A DNA stretch of 57,226 nucleotides from Burkholderiales bacterium UBA1834 (GTDB lineage Bacteria > Pseudomonadota > Gammaproteobacteria > Burkholderiales > Burkholderiaceae_C). A program made the translations under genes and the position numbers. The stretch lies in contig DDJC01000031.1 of assembly GCA_002339015.1 (NCBI GenBank), positions 17,144 through 74,369 of the forward strand. The letters run 5' to 3'. Shown here in pieces: positions 34,558 to 42,418 of this stretch; position 1 is the first letter of the stretch; each line of letters starts with the position of its first letter. The notes beneath the pieces were generated by a model, which was not told where the DNA came from, ran no database searches, and worked only from the letters and a program-made list of their open reading frames with translations.

Positions 34558-34868
34558 TCGATCACCTTGGGCACGAGGAACAGGCCGCCTTCGCGGGCGG
34601 GGGCGTTGGCCATGTTGGCCTCGCGCTGATCGGGCTCGGTGACGGCATCCTCGCGCAGGCGCAGGGTCACGTCCTCGATGGCCGACAAGGGGGTGTACAG
34701 GGGCTCGACGCCGGAGGTGTCCACGGCGCGCATCCGCTCGACGATGCCGAAGAAGCCGTTGAGCTGCGCCAGCATGGCGTTTTGCTCGTCGGCGCTCAGC
34801 TCCAGGCGGGCCAGCTGGGCGATGCGGCCGATGTCCTCGGGGGTCAAAGTGGCGTTGTTCGAAGCCAT
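34554..34868 (-). CDS. gatC: Aspartyl/glutamyl-tRNA amidotransferase subunit C
   Basis: A 104-residue GatC, the small subunit that stabilises GatA-GatB. It shows the family start LTPEDIGRIAQLARLELS, the GFFGIVERMRAVDTSGVEPL region and the C-terminal REGGLFLVPKVIE. First gene of gatCAB, divergent from mreB across a 348-bp gap. Confidence 0.95.
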   Translation of the reverse strand: MASNNATLTPEDIGRIAQLARLELSADEQNAMLAQLNGFFGIVERMRAVDTSGVEPLYTPLSAIEDVTLRLREDAVTEPDQREANMANAPAREGGLFLVPKVIE

Positions 34869-35216
34869 GGTGTTGCAAGCGTGTCAGGGGTGGATCCGGG
34901 CGGCCGCCGGTGGATCGCTCGGCAGGCTCCGCCTGGGGATGGCTATTATCCCGCTTCTGCTGCCGGGAGGGGCGCCCCCTGCGCTGCTGTCTGGGCACGC
35001 GCTGACGTCTTGAAGCTGAATGCGCGCAAGAAGTACTTGGCAGGCGCTGACGAGAGCTCTGCAATCTGTGGGAAAATCATCTGTTATCCATCACCACCCG
35101 CAGCTGCTGTGGACTGCCGGTTGGCCGTGAGCCCGGATGCCTGCCCGATGACCTCGGGCGTGCTTGCACCCGAGAGGCCCCCACCTGCATCGATCCCGGT
35201 TGCCGGAGCCGTATTC
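34869..35216. other. Divergent gatC / mreB intergenic region
   Basis: This 348-bp gap holds no gene. An open frame leads into mreB from 34782 but overlaps gatC and lacks any MreB-like sequence before 35217. A plausible mreB promoter is listed separately. On the minus strand GATAAT near 34945 could be a -10 for gatC but no matching -35 is visible. Confidence 0.6.
35037..35065 (+). promoter_or_regulatory. Candidate sigma-70 promoter for mreB
   Basis: TTGGCA (35037-35042), 17-nt spacer, TGCAAT (35060-35065). The -35 matches five of six consensus bases and the -10 four of six. It would give a leader of about 145 nt before the mreB ATG. Confidence 0.4.
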
Positions 35217-36260
35217 ATGTTCGGAACTTTCCGCCGCTATTTTTCCACCGACCTGGCCATCGACCTGGGCACCGCCAACACGCTGATCTTCGTGCGTGAC
35301 AAAGGCATCGTGCTCGACGAGCCCTCGGTCGTCTCCATCCGCCACGAAGGCGGCCCCAACGGCAAGAAATCGATCCAGGCCGTGGGCCACGAGGCCAAGG
35401 CCATGCTGGGCAAGGTGCCTGGCAACATCGAGGCCATCCGCCCGATGAAGGACGGCGTGATCGCCGACTTCACCGTCACCGAGCAGATGCTCAAGCAGTT
35501 CATCAAGATGGTCCACCCGCGCTCGGTGCTCAAGCCCAGCCCCCGGATCATCATCTGCGTGCCCTGCGGCTCCACCCAGGTCGAGCGCCGCGCGATCCGC
35601 GAATCCGCTTTGGGTGCCGGCGCCTCCGAGGTCTACCTCATCGAGGAACCCATGGCCGCGGCCATCGGCGCCGGCCTGGCCGTCTCCGACGCCAGCGGCT
35701 CCATGGTCGTCGACATCGGCGGCGGCACCACCGAGGTGGGCGTGATCTCGCTGGGCGGCATGGTCTACAAGGGCTCGGTCCGCGTCGGCGGCGACAAGTT
35801 CGACGAGGCCATCATCAGCTACATCCGCCGCAACTACGGCATGCTGATCGGCGAGCCCACGGCCGAAGCCATCAAGAAGAGCATCGGCAGCGCCTTCCCG
35901 GGCTCCGAGGTCAAGGAGATGGAAGTCAAGGGCCGCAACCTGTCCGAAGGCGTGCCCCGCAGCTTCACCATCTCCAGCAACGAGATCCTCGAAGCCCTGA
36001 CCGACCCGCTCAACCAGATCGTGTCGGCCGTCAAGAACGCGCTGGAGCAGACCCCGCCCGAGCTGGGTGCCGACATCGCCGAGCGCGGCATGATGCTGAC
36101 CGGCGGCGGTGCGCTGCTGCGTGATCTGGATCGCCTGCTGGCCGAAGAGACCGGTCTGCCCGTTCTGGTGGCCGAAGACCCGCTGACCTGCGTGGTGCGC
36201 GGCTGTGGCATCGCGCTGGAGCGCATGGACCGCCTGGGCAGCATCTTCACCTCCGAATAA
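35217..36260 (+). CDS. mreB: Rod shape-determining actin homologue MreB
   Basis: A 347-residue MreB. The start MFGTFRRYFSTDLAIDLGTA is typical, with ATP-binding segments LGTANT (phosphate 1), DIGGGTTEVGVISLGG (phosphate 2) and the adenosine-region GGGALLRDLD. It forms membrane-associated filaments that position the elongasome (MreC, MreD, PBP2, RodA). First gene of mreBCD. Confidence 0.98.
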   Translation: MFGTFRRYFSTDLAIDLGTANTLIFVRDKGIVLDEPSVVSIRHEGGPNGKKSIQAVGHEAKAMLGKVPGNIEAIRPMKDGVIADFTVTEQMLKQFIKMVHPRSVLKPSPRIIICVPCGSTQVERRAIRESALGAGASEVYLIEEPMAAAIGAGLAVSDASGSMVVDIGGGTTEVGVISLGGMVYKGSVRVGGDKFDEAIISYIRRNYGMLIGEPTAEAIKKSIGSAFPGSEVKEMEVKGRNLSEGVPRSFTISSNEILEALTDPLNQIVSAVKNALEQTPPELGADIAERGMMLTGGGALLRDLDRLLAEETGLPVLVAEDPLTCVVRGCGIALERMDRLGSIFTSE

Positions 36261-36295
36261 GGCCGTTCGCCGCGCTGGCGGCGTGATGAAGCACC

Positions 36296-37270
36296 ATGAC
36301 GCTGGGCACGCTGGACCGCACCCCGCCGCCCTTCTTCAAGCAAGGGCCTTCGGCGCTGACGCGCCTGCTGTTCTTTTCGTCGCTGGCGGTGTTCCTGATG
36401 GTGGCCGACGTGCGTTTCAAGGTGACACAGCCCTTGCGTGCGGCGCTGGCCACGGTGCTCCACCCGGTGCAGCAGGGCCTGCTGGCCCCGGTGCACGCCT
36501 GGGAGCAGGCCGGGCACTACTTTCGCGGCCTCGATGAGGCCCGCCAGGCCGAGAACCTGGCCGAGCAGGCGGTGGCGGCCCAGGCCGAGCGCGTGATGCG
36601 CGTGGCCAGCCTGGAAGCCGAGAACGCTCGCCTGCGCCAGTTGCTCGAACTGCGCCCTCGCATCAACGTGCAGACGCTGGCGGCCGAGGTGCTCTACGAC
36701 GCCCCCGATCCCTACACCCGCAAGGTCGTTCTTGACCGGGGAAGCCGCCATGGCGTGGTGCTGGGCGCCCCGGTGCTGGATGAATCCGGTGTGCTGGGCC
36801 AGGTCACCCGTGTGTACCCCCTCACGGCCGAGGTCACCCTGGTGACCGACCGCGATGCCGCCGTGCCCGTGCTCAATGCGCGCACGCAGCAGCGCGGCGT
36901 GGCCTACGGCATGCCGCAGGCCCAGGGCATGGAGCTGCGCTTCATGGCCGGCAATGCCGATGTGCAGGTGGGCGACAGCCTGCTCACTTCCGGACTGGAC
37001 GGTGTCTACCCGGCCGGGCTGCCCGTGGCCAGGGTGCTCAAGGTTGATCGCCGCGCCGATTCGGCGTTCGCCCGCATCTGGCTGACGCCGACGGCTGAAC
37101 CTGATTCGCCCAGGCATGTGCTGGTGCTGCACCCGGTGCAGGATCAGTTGCCGGCCCGTCCCAGCGATCCGGCGGCTTCTGCGGCGCATGCAGGGCAGGG
37201 TGCATCCCTGGCCTCCCTGCCGGCGCCGGGCGCCAGCGTGGCCCCGCCGCAGGAGGGGCTTGCGCCATGA
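36296..37270 (+). CDS. mreC: Rod shape-determining protein MreC
   Basis: A 324-residue bitopic protein. One N-terminal membrane helix (LLFFSSLAVFLMVADVRF), a coiled coil (about 80-118, ending LEAENARLRQLLEL), then the beta-rich periplasmic domain with KVVLDRGSRHGV and GDSLLTSGLDGVYPAGLP. A Pro/Ala/Gln-rich tail (about 280-324) follows. MreC links MreB to PBP2. Begins 35 bp after mreB and overlaps mreD by four bases. Confidence 0.95.
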   Translation: MTLGTLDRTPPPFFKQGPSALTRLLFFSSLAVFLMVADVRFKVTQPLRAALATVLHPVQQGLLAPVHAWEQAGHYFRGLDEARQAENLAEQAVAAQAERVMRVASLEAENARLRQLLELRPRINVQTLAAEVLYDAPDPYTRKVVLDRGSRHGVVLGAPVLDESGVLGQVTRVYPLTAEVTLVTDRDAAVPVLNARTQQRGVAYGMPQAQGMELRFMAGNADVQVGDSLLTSGLDGVYPAGLPVARVLKVDRRADSAFARIWLTPTAEPDSPRHVLVLHPVQDQLPARPSDPAASAAHAGQGASLASLPAPGASVAPPQEGLAP

Positions 37271-37788
37271 CCATGATGCCGCGCGGCTCGCAACTGCTGC
37301 TGCCCGTGAACCCGGTGTTCATCTGGGGGACGCTGCTGCTGGCCCTGATGCTCAATCTGCTGCCCGTAGGCCGGGTGCCGGCTTTGCCGGATGTGCTGGC
37401 CGTGGTGCTGGTGTTCTGGAATGTGCACCAGCCGCGCCGCGTGGGCGTGGGCGCGGCCTTCGTCTTCGGCCTGTTCATGGACGTGCACGATGGGGCGCTG
37501 CTGGGTCAGCACGCCTTGGCCTACACGCTGCTGAGCTTCTTTGCCATCACGGTGCACCGTCGCCTGCTGTGGTTCACGGTGGGCTCGCAGGCAGTGCAGA
37601 TCCTGCCGCTGTTCGTGGCGGCGCATGCTGTGGCCTTGCTGGTGCGCCTGCTGGCGGGGGCCACCTTCCCGGGCTGGGGGCTGCTGGCTGCGCCCCTGTT
37701 TGAAGCGGCACTGTGGCCTGTGGCGCACATGCTTTTGCTGGCTCCCCAGCGGCGTGCACCGGATCGGGACAAAAACCGGCCTCTCTGA
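37267..37788 (+). CDS. mreD: Rod shape-determining membrane protein MreD
   Basis: A 173-residue protein with five to six membrane helices and the MreD pattern NPVFIWGTLLLALMLNLLP and VFGLFMDVHDGALLGQHALA. Part of the elongasome. Its ATG overlaps the mreC stop. Normally mrdA follows directly; here a TPS locus of about 4.3 kb intervenes. Confidence 0.94.
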   Translation: MTMMPRGSQLLLPVNPVFIWGTLLLALMLNLLPVGRVPALPDVLAVVLVFWNVHQPRRVGVGAAFVFGLFMDVHDGALLGQHALAYTLLSFFAITVHRRLLWFTVGSQAVQILPLFVAAHAVALLVRLLAGATFPGWGLLAAPLFEAALWPVAHMLLLAPQRRAPDRDKNRPL

Positions 37789-37812
37789 ATTGGAGCAGGG
37801 ACATTCGGACAC

Positions 37813-37832
37813 TTCGTGACTGAATTCACGAA
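37813..37832. promoter_or_regulatory. Inverted repeat downstream of mreD
   Basis: TTCGTGA and TCACGAA are perfect 7-bp arms around CTGAAT, 25 bp after the mreD stop and about 190 bp before tpsA2. No U-tract follows. It may be an operator for tpsA2 or a transcript-stabilising hairpin. The rest of 37789-38021 is relatively AT-rich (for example TTAAAAATTT near 37885) and carries no gene. Confidence 0.4.
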
Positions 37833-38021
37833 CCAATGCGGTGCATTCCCCACCAAATCCGGGATTGCGTAACTGTATCCAAGCGTTAAAAATTTGCCAT
37901 CTTGTTTCGGGCTGCGCACGGCGGCTCTGGACTTGTGCACTTCTTCGACGCGTGATCTGACAGCCATTTTCGAGAGCGGTGTCTGGTAACGCAGGCCAAC
38001 ATGTCTTGATGGGTTGTTGTC

Positions 38022-40487
38022 ATGAACCATGTCTACCGATTGATCTGGCGTGAGGCCGCAGGTGGTTTCGTCGCGGTGTCCGAGATGGCCCGTGCCTGCG
38101 GTGCCCGCACGGCCGGCAAGGCGGCGTTGGTGTCGAGCGCGCTGGTGCTCGTGCTCGGCGCGCAGGCTGCAGGGACCGGCTTCAACGTGGTCGATGGCAG
38201 CGCGACGCTGGCCACCAGTGGCGCCACCACCACCATCACCCAGACCAGCCACGGCGTGCGCATCGACTGGCAGACCCTGGGGGTGGCCGCGGGTGAAATC
38301 CTGAAGTTCGTGCAGCCTTCGGCCAGTGCCGTGGCCCTCAACGTCATCAAGGGTGGCGTGGCCACCGAAATCCTGGGCCAGTTGCAGGCCACCGGCAATG
38401 TCTTCATCCTCAACCCCAACGGGGTGCTGGTGAAGGCGGGCGCGCAGGTCAGCGTGGGCGGTTTCCTGGGCAGCACGAACGATCTGGTGTCCTTCAACCC
38501 CGCCACGGGCGCCCTGGTGCTCCAGGCCAACAACAGCACAGCCGAGGTCAGCAACGCGGGCTCCATCGTGGCCACGCAGGGCGGCATGGTCGCGCTGGTG
38601 GGCAACAAGGTCATCAACGCCGGGACCATCGTGGCGCCAGGTGGCGGCATCTACCTGCTGGCGGGTGACCGTGTGGAGTTCACGCCCGCCGATGGCAGCC
38701 CCTTCACCTACCGCCTGACCGCTGACACGACCCGCGCCAAGTCGGTGTCCAACACCTTCAAGGGCTCGCTCAGCGCGGCCGGCGGTGCGATCGTGATGGA
38801 TGCCCGTTCGACCAAGCAGGCCGTGGTCAACTCCCGCGGCGTGATCTCGGCAGGCAGTGTCAGCCAGGGCCCGGACGGCTCGATCCGCCTGATCGCGCTG
38901 GGCGGCAAGGGCGAGATCACCAACACGGGCAAGCTCAGTGCGGGCACGGCGGGCAGCATCTCTGCCCAGCTGGACACGGGCGGGCGCCTGGTGCACGCCG
39001 TGGGTGATCCCAACAATGGCGGCACCTCACCGGTCATCGACCAGTGGCTGAGCGCCCAGGACAAGACCTACGACGGCAATACGGACGCCAACGTGTCGGT
39101 GAACCTCCAGGCCTTCGGTCAGGCGGATTTCTTCGTCGATTTCACGCTCACGCAGGCCAGCTTCACCTCACGCAACGCGACTGAACAGGGCACCGTGCTC
39201 ATCGCAGGCAAGCTTGTCCAGCCCGATGGCGGGCAGGTCCTGCTGCCCAAGTCCCTGACGGCCGCGATCCACCAGGCGGAGCTCACGGTCACGAGCAGCG
39301 ACGTGAGCAAGACCTATGACGGCACGACCGGCGCGCTGGGCTCGGCCGTGGTGCTGTCGGGCCTGGTGCAGGGCGACAGCGTGTCCGGCGGCAGCTTCGC
39401 GTTCACCGACAAGAACGCCGGCACGGGCAAGACGGTGACGGTGGGCGGCGTGGCCGTGAACGACGGCAACAATGGTGGCAACTACAAGGTCACCTACGTT
39501 GACAACACCACCAGCAACATCGATCAGGCGCAGTTGACGATCACCAGCAGCAGCGTGAGCAAGACCTACGACGGCACGACCAGCGCGGCCGGCTCGGCCG
39601 TGGCTTCGGGCCTGATGCAGGGCGACAGCGTCTCGGGTGGCAGCTTCGCGTTCACCAACAAGAACGCGGGTACGGGCAAGACGGTGACGGTGGGCGGCGT
39701 GGCCGTGAACGACGGCAACAATGGTGGCAACTACCAGGTCACCTACGTCGACAACACCACCAGCAACATCGACCAGGCGCAGTTGACGATCACCAGCAGC
39801 AGCGTGAGCAAGACCTACGACGGTACGACCAGCGCGGCCGGTTCGGCCGTGGCTTCGGGCCTGATGCAGGGCGACAGCGTCTCGGGTGGCAGCTTCGCGT
39901 TCGCCGACAAGAACGCCGGCACGGGCAAGACGGTGACGGTGGGCGGCGTGGCCGTGAACGACGGCAACAACGGTGGCAACTACCAGGTCACCTACGTTGA
40001 CAACACCACCAGCAACATCGACCGTGCCCAGCTCACGCTGAGCGCGGTGTCCGACACCAAGCCTTTCGACAACACCACCAACTCGACCGGCGTGCCGCAG
40101 GTCAGTGGCCTGGTCGCCAACGACAGCGTTGCCAGCCTGAGCCAGGCCTTTGACAGCAGCGCCCCGGGTGCCCGCACGCTCAGTGTCAACGGCTACGTGC
40201 TCAACGACGGCAATGGGGGCAACAACTATGAGGTGACGCTGGTGACCGCCTCGGGCACCATCACCAGCCCGCCTCCCGACCTGAGCTCGGTGATCAACAA
40301 CGGTGGTAACGTGCCCACCCAGCTCAACGTGGACCTGGCTGGCCTGGGCGACCTGTTGGCCCAGTTGCCTCCGACGGCCGCTGGCGAAGAGGATGACCCG
40401 GAGAAGATCAAGGCGCGTCGACGCAGTGACCGCAGCCCGCTGCGCGTGACCGATGGCGGTGTGAAGACGCCGCCCACCCTGCGCTGA
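38022..40487 (+). CDS. TPS exoprotein TpsA2 with ESPR-type leader and YDG repeats
   Basis: An 821-residue secreted protein. MNHVYRLIWREAAGGFVAVS resembles the extended signal peptide region (ESPR) of large TPS and autotransporter proteins and is followed by a hydrophobic core ending GAQAAG. The TPS domain contains QPSASAVALNVIKGG and FILNPNGVLVKAGAQVSVGG. The C-terminal half has one diverged and then four YDG-type repeats (VSKTYDGTT). No toxin domain or C-terminal Cys loop is seen. It is encoded just upstream of its probable TpsB and sits inside the mre/mrd cluster. Probably an adhesin or matrix protein. Confidence 0.92.
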   Translation: MNHVYRLIWREAAGGFVAVSEMARACGARTAGKAALVSSALVLVLGAQAAGTGFNVVDGSATLATSGATTTITQTSHGVRIDWQTLGVAAGEILKFVQPSASAVALNVIKGGVATEILGQLQATGNVFILNPNGVLVKAGAQVSVGGFLGSTNDLVSFNPATGALVLQANNSTAEVSNAGSIVATQGGMVALVGNKVINAGTIVAPGGGIYLLAGDRVEFTPADGSPFTYRLTADTTRAKSVSNTFKGSLSAAGGAIVMDARSTKQAVVNSRGVISAGSVSQGPDGSIRLIALGGKGEITNTGKLSAGTAGSISAQLDTGGRLVHAVGDPNNGGTSPVIDQWLSAQDKTYDGNTDANVSVNLQAFGQADFFVDFTLTQASFTSRNATEQGTVLIAGKLVQPDGGQVLLPKSLTAAIHQAELTVTSSDVSKTYDGTTGALGSAVVLSGLVQGDSVSGGSFAFTDKNAGTGKTVTVGGVAVNDGNNGGNYKVTYVDNTTSNIDQAQLTITSSSVSKTYDGTTSAAGSAVASGLMQGDSVSGGSFAFTNKNAGTGKTVTVGGVAVNDGNNGGNYQVTYVDNTTSNIDQAQLTITSSSVSKTYDGTTSAAGSAVASGLMQGDSVSGGSFAFADKNAGTGKTVTVGGVAVNDGNNGGNYQVTYVDNTTSNIDRAQLTLSAVSDTKPFDNTTNSTGVPQVSGLVANDSVASLSQAFDSSAPGARTLSVNGYVLNDGNGGNNYEVTLVTASGTITSPPPDLSSVINNGGNVPTQLNVDLAGLGDLLAQLPPTAAGEEDDPEKIKARRRSDRSPLRVTDGGVKTPPTLR
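39282..40274 (+). repeat. Tandem YDG-type repeats in tpsA2
   Basis: Units at 39282-39533 (252 bp), 39534-39782 and 39783-40031 (249 bp each) are nearly identical and encode LT[IV]TSS.VSKTYDGTT. A fourth, diverged unit (KPFDNTT) runs to about 40274. Near identity of the first three points to recent duplication. Confidence 0.9.
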
Positions 40488-40559
40488 TCCCCACGGGGTC
40501 TGTCCAGATCCAGGTCGCGGCCCCACTGGCCGTGACCTTCTGCTTTTTCAGGAACACGG

Positions 40560-42275
40560 ATGATGAAGCGTGATTCGGCAATGAGACGGGCCCTGCGCCC
40601 CGGTGTGATCGGCATGGCGGTCCTGCTGTGCCTGGCGGCCACGGCCCAGGCCCAACAGGCGGCGCCCAGCGCTGGCGATGTCCTGCGCTCGGTGCAGCCC
40701 CCGGCGGTGCCCGCGCCACGCCCTGCCGACGCCGAGGCCGTGCAGCTCAACAAGCCTGCGCCGGCAGCGCCCTCGACCTCGTCGGTGCGCATCCAGGTGC
40801 GTGGCATCAAGGTCACCGGCGCCACGGTGTTCAGCAATGAGCTGTTGACCAGCCTGGTGGGCGATCTGATGGGCAAGCAGGTCACGCTGGCCGATCTGCA
40901 GGCCGCAGCCCAGCGCATCACCGACCACTACGAACAAGCCGGCTATGCCGTGGCGCATGCCGTGCTGCCTGCGCAGGACATTGTTGATGGCGTGGTCGAG
41001 TTCCTGGTGCTCGAAGGCCGTGTGGGCGCTTCCAGCGTGGACAACCGTTCCCTGGTGAGTGACGTGCAGGTGCAGGCCATGCTGGGCGGCGAAGTCAGCC
41101 AGGGCAAGGTGGTGCATGAGCCTTCGCTGGAGCGCAAGCTCCTGCTGCTGGGCGATACCCCGGGCATCAGCCGCGCCACCGTCAACCTGCAGCCTGGGGC
41201 CAGCGTCGGCGAGACCGACCTGGCCGTGGCGGTCGAGCCCGGCCCCCGTGTGTCCGGCCAACTCGACCTGGACAACCATGGCAACCGCTACACCGGCTAC
41301 CACCGCCTGTCCAGCACGGTCAACGTCAACAGTCCGCTGGGCCTGGGCGATCAGTTCCAGCTGCGCTCGCTGGCTACCGATGAGCGCCTGGGCAATGTGC
41401 GCCTGGGCTACCGCGTGCCCGTGGGCGGCTCCGGCCTGAACGTGGGGGCGTCATGGTCGCAACTGCGCTATCAGCTGGCCCGTGAGTACGACGCGCTCGA
41501 CGCCCGGGGCTGGTCGCGCATCAGCTCCGTCTTCGCCAGCTACCCCATCAGGCGTTCGCTGGACCACAACCTGCTGGCCACGCTGACCTACGACGACAAG
41601 TCCTTCGAGGACCGCATCGAGGCGGTTTCGCCCGCCGCCGTCACCCGCAAGGACAGTCAGGTGGTCTCGCTGGCCCTGAACGCCTACGGCAACCTGCCGA
41701 CCGACGGTCTGGTGCTGCCCACCTACGCCGCTGCCGTGGTGCTGAGCCAGGGCGAGCTGGACATCCGCACGCCCGCCGTGCGCAGTAACGACGCCGCCAC
41801 GGTCCGGACTGAAGGCAGCTTCACCAAGCTGGCCGCCACCGGCAACCTCACCCTGCCGCTGTCCGGCAACTGGGCGCTGTTCGGCTCGGGCTATGCCCAG
41901 TTCGCGTCCAAGAACCTCGACGCCTCCGAGAAGCTGTCGCTGGGCGGTGCCTCTGGCGTGCGCGCCTACCCGCAGGGCGAAACCCCGGGCGACGAGGGCT
42001 ACATCCTGTCCGGCGAGGTGCGTTACACCATCCCGCTGCGCCCGGTGCAATTGGCGGCCTTTGTGGACGCTGGCGGCATCCGCATCAACAAGAACCGCTA
42101 CACCACCGGCGACAACGACCGCTTCCTGAGTGGCGCCGGCGCGTCCGTCACCTGGGCGCCGCTGCCCACGGTGGGCCTGAAGCTGATGGTGGCCAGCCGC
42201 CTGGGCAGCGAGAAGGTCGAATCCGAGCAGGACGCGGCCACCCGCTGGTGGCTGCAGGGCGTGTGGCGCTTCTGA
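40560..42275 (+). CDS. TPS outer-membrane transporter TpsB2 (ShlB/FhaC/HecB family)
   Basis: A 571-residue TpsB starting at ATG 40560 (AGGA upstream). Signal peptide PGVIGMAVLLCLAATAQA, Pro/Ala-rich linker, POTRA domains about 80-235 (IRVRGIKVTGATVFSNELL-like start, VLEGRVG), then the barrel. SGVRAYPQGE is the VRG[FY]-type L6 motif, and the last strand ends WWLQGVWRF. It should export TpsA2, 72 bp upstream. It is distant from TpsB1, so the two TPS loci are unlikely to be a local duplication. Confidence 0.94.
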   Translation: MMKRDSAMRRALRPGVIGMAVLLCLAATAQAQQAAPSAGDVLRSVQPPAVPAPRPADAEAVQLNKPAPAAPSTSSVRIQVRGIKVTGATVFSNELLTSLVGDLMGKQVTLADLQAAAQRITDHYEQAGYAVAHAVLPAQDIVDGVVEFLVLEGRVGASSVDNRSLVSDVQVQAMLGGEVSQGKVVHEPSLERKLLLLGDTPGISRATVNLQPGASVGETDLAVAVEPGPRVSGQLDLDNHGNRYTGYHRLSSTVNVNSPLGLGDQFQLRSLATDERLGNVRLGYRVPVGGSGLNVGASWSQLRYQLAREYDALDARGWSRISSVFASYPIRRSLDHNLLATLTYDDKSFEDRIEAVSPAAVTRKDSQVVSLALNAYGNLPTDGLVLPTYAAAVVLSQGELDIRTPAVRSNDAATVRTEGSFTKLAATGNLTLPLSGNWALFGSGYAQFASKNLDASEKLSLGGASGVRAYPQGETPGDEGYILSGEVRYTIPLRPVQLAAFVDAGGIRINKNRYTTGDNDRFLSGAGASVTWAPLPTVGLKLMVASRLGSEKVESEQDAATRWWLQGVWRF

Positions 42276-42334
42276 GCGGTTGAGGGGGCGGGGTGACGAC
42301 ACCCTGCCGGCCAACTGAACCTCCGGCGCCGGCG

Positions 42335-42358
42335 GGTGTCTGAAACCCCGGGGACACC
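42335..42358. repeat. Inverted repeat between tpsB2 and mrdA
   Basis: GGTGTC and GACACC flank a 12-nt spacer in the 143-bp gap after tpsB2. No U-tract follows. It may mark the end of the TPS transcript or sit in the mrdA promoter region; a TACGAT at 42382-42387 could be a weak -10. Confidence 0.3.
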
Positions 42359-42418
42359 GTCGTGTGTGCCGGTGATCCGGGCTACGATAGAGGGTTGGAC
42401 CCGAGACGTGGCCCGCGC

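Noticed and set aside
34557..35064. Upstream extension of the gatA frame
   Set aside because: It overlaps gatC and the mreB leader; gatA homology starts after the ATGA overlap at 34557.
34782..35216. N-terminal extension of MreB in frame
   Set aside because: The extension overlaps gatC on the other strand and is unlike any MreB; the family start is at 35217.
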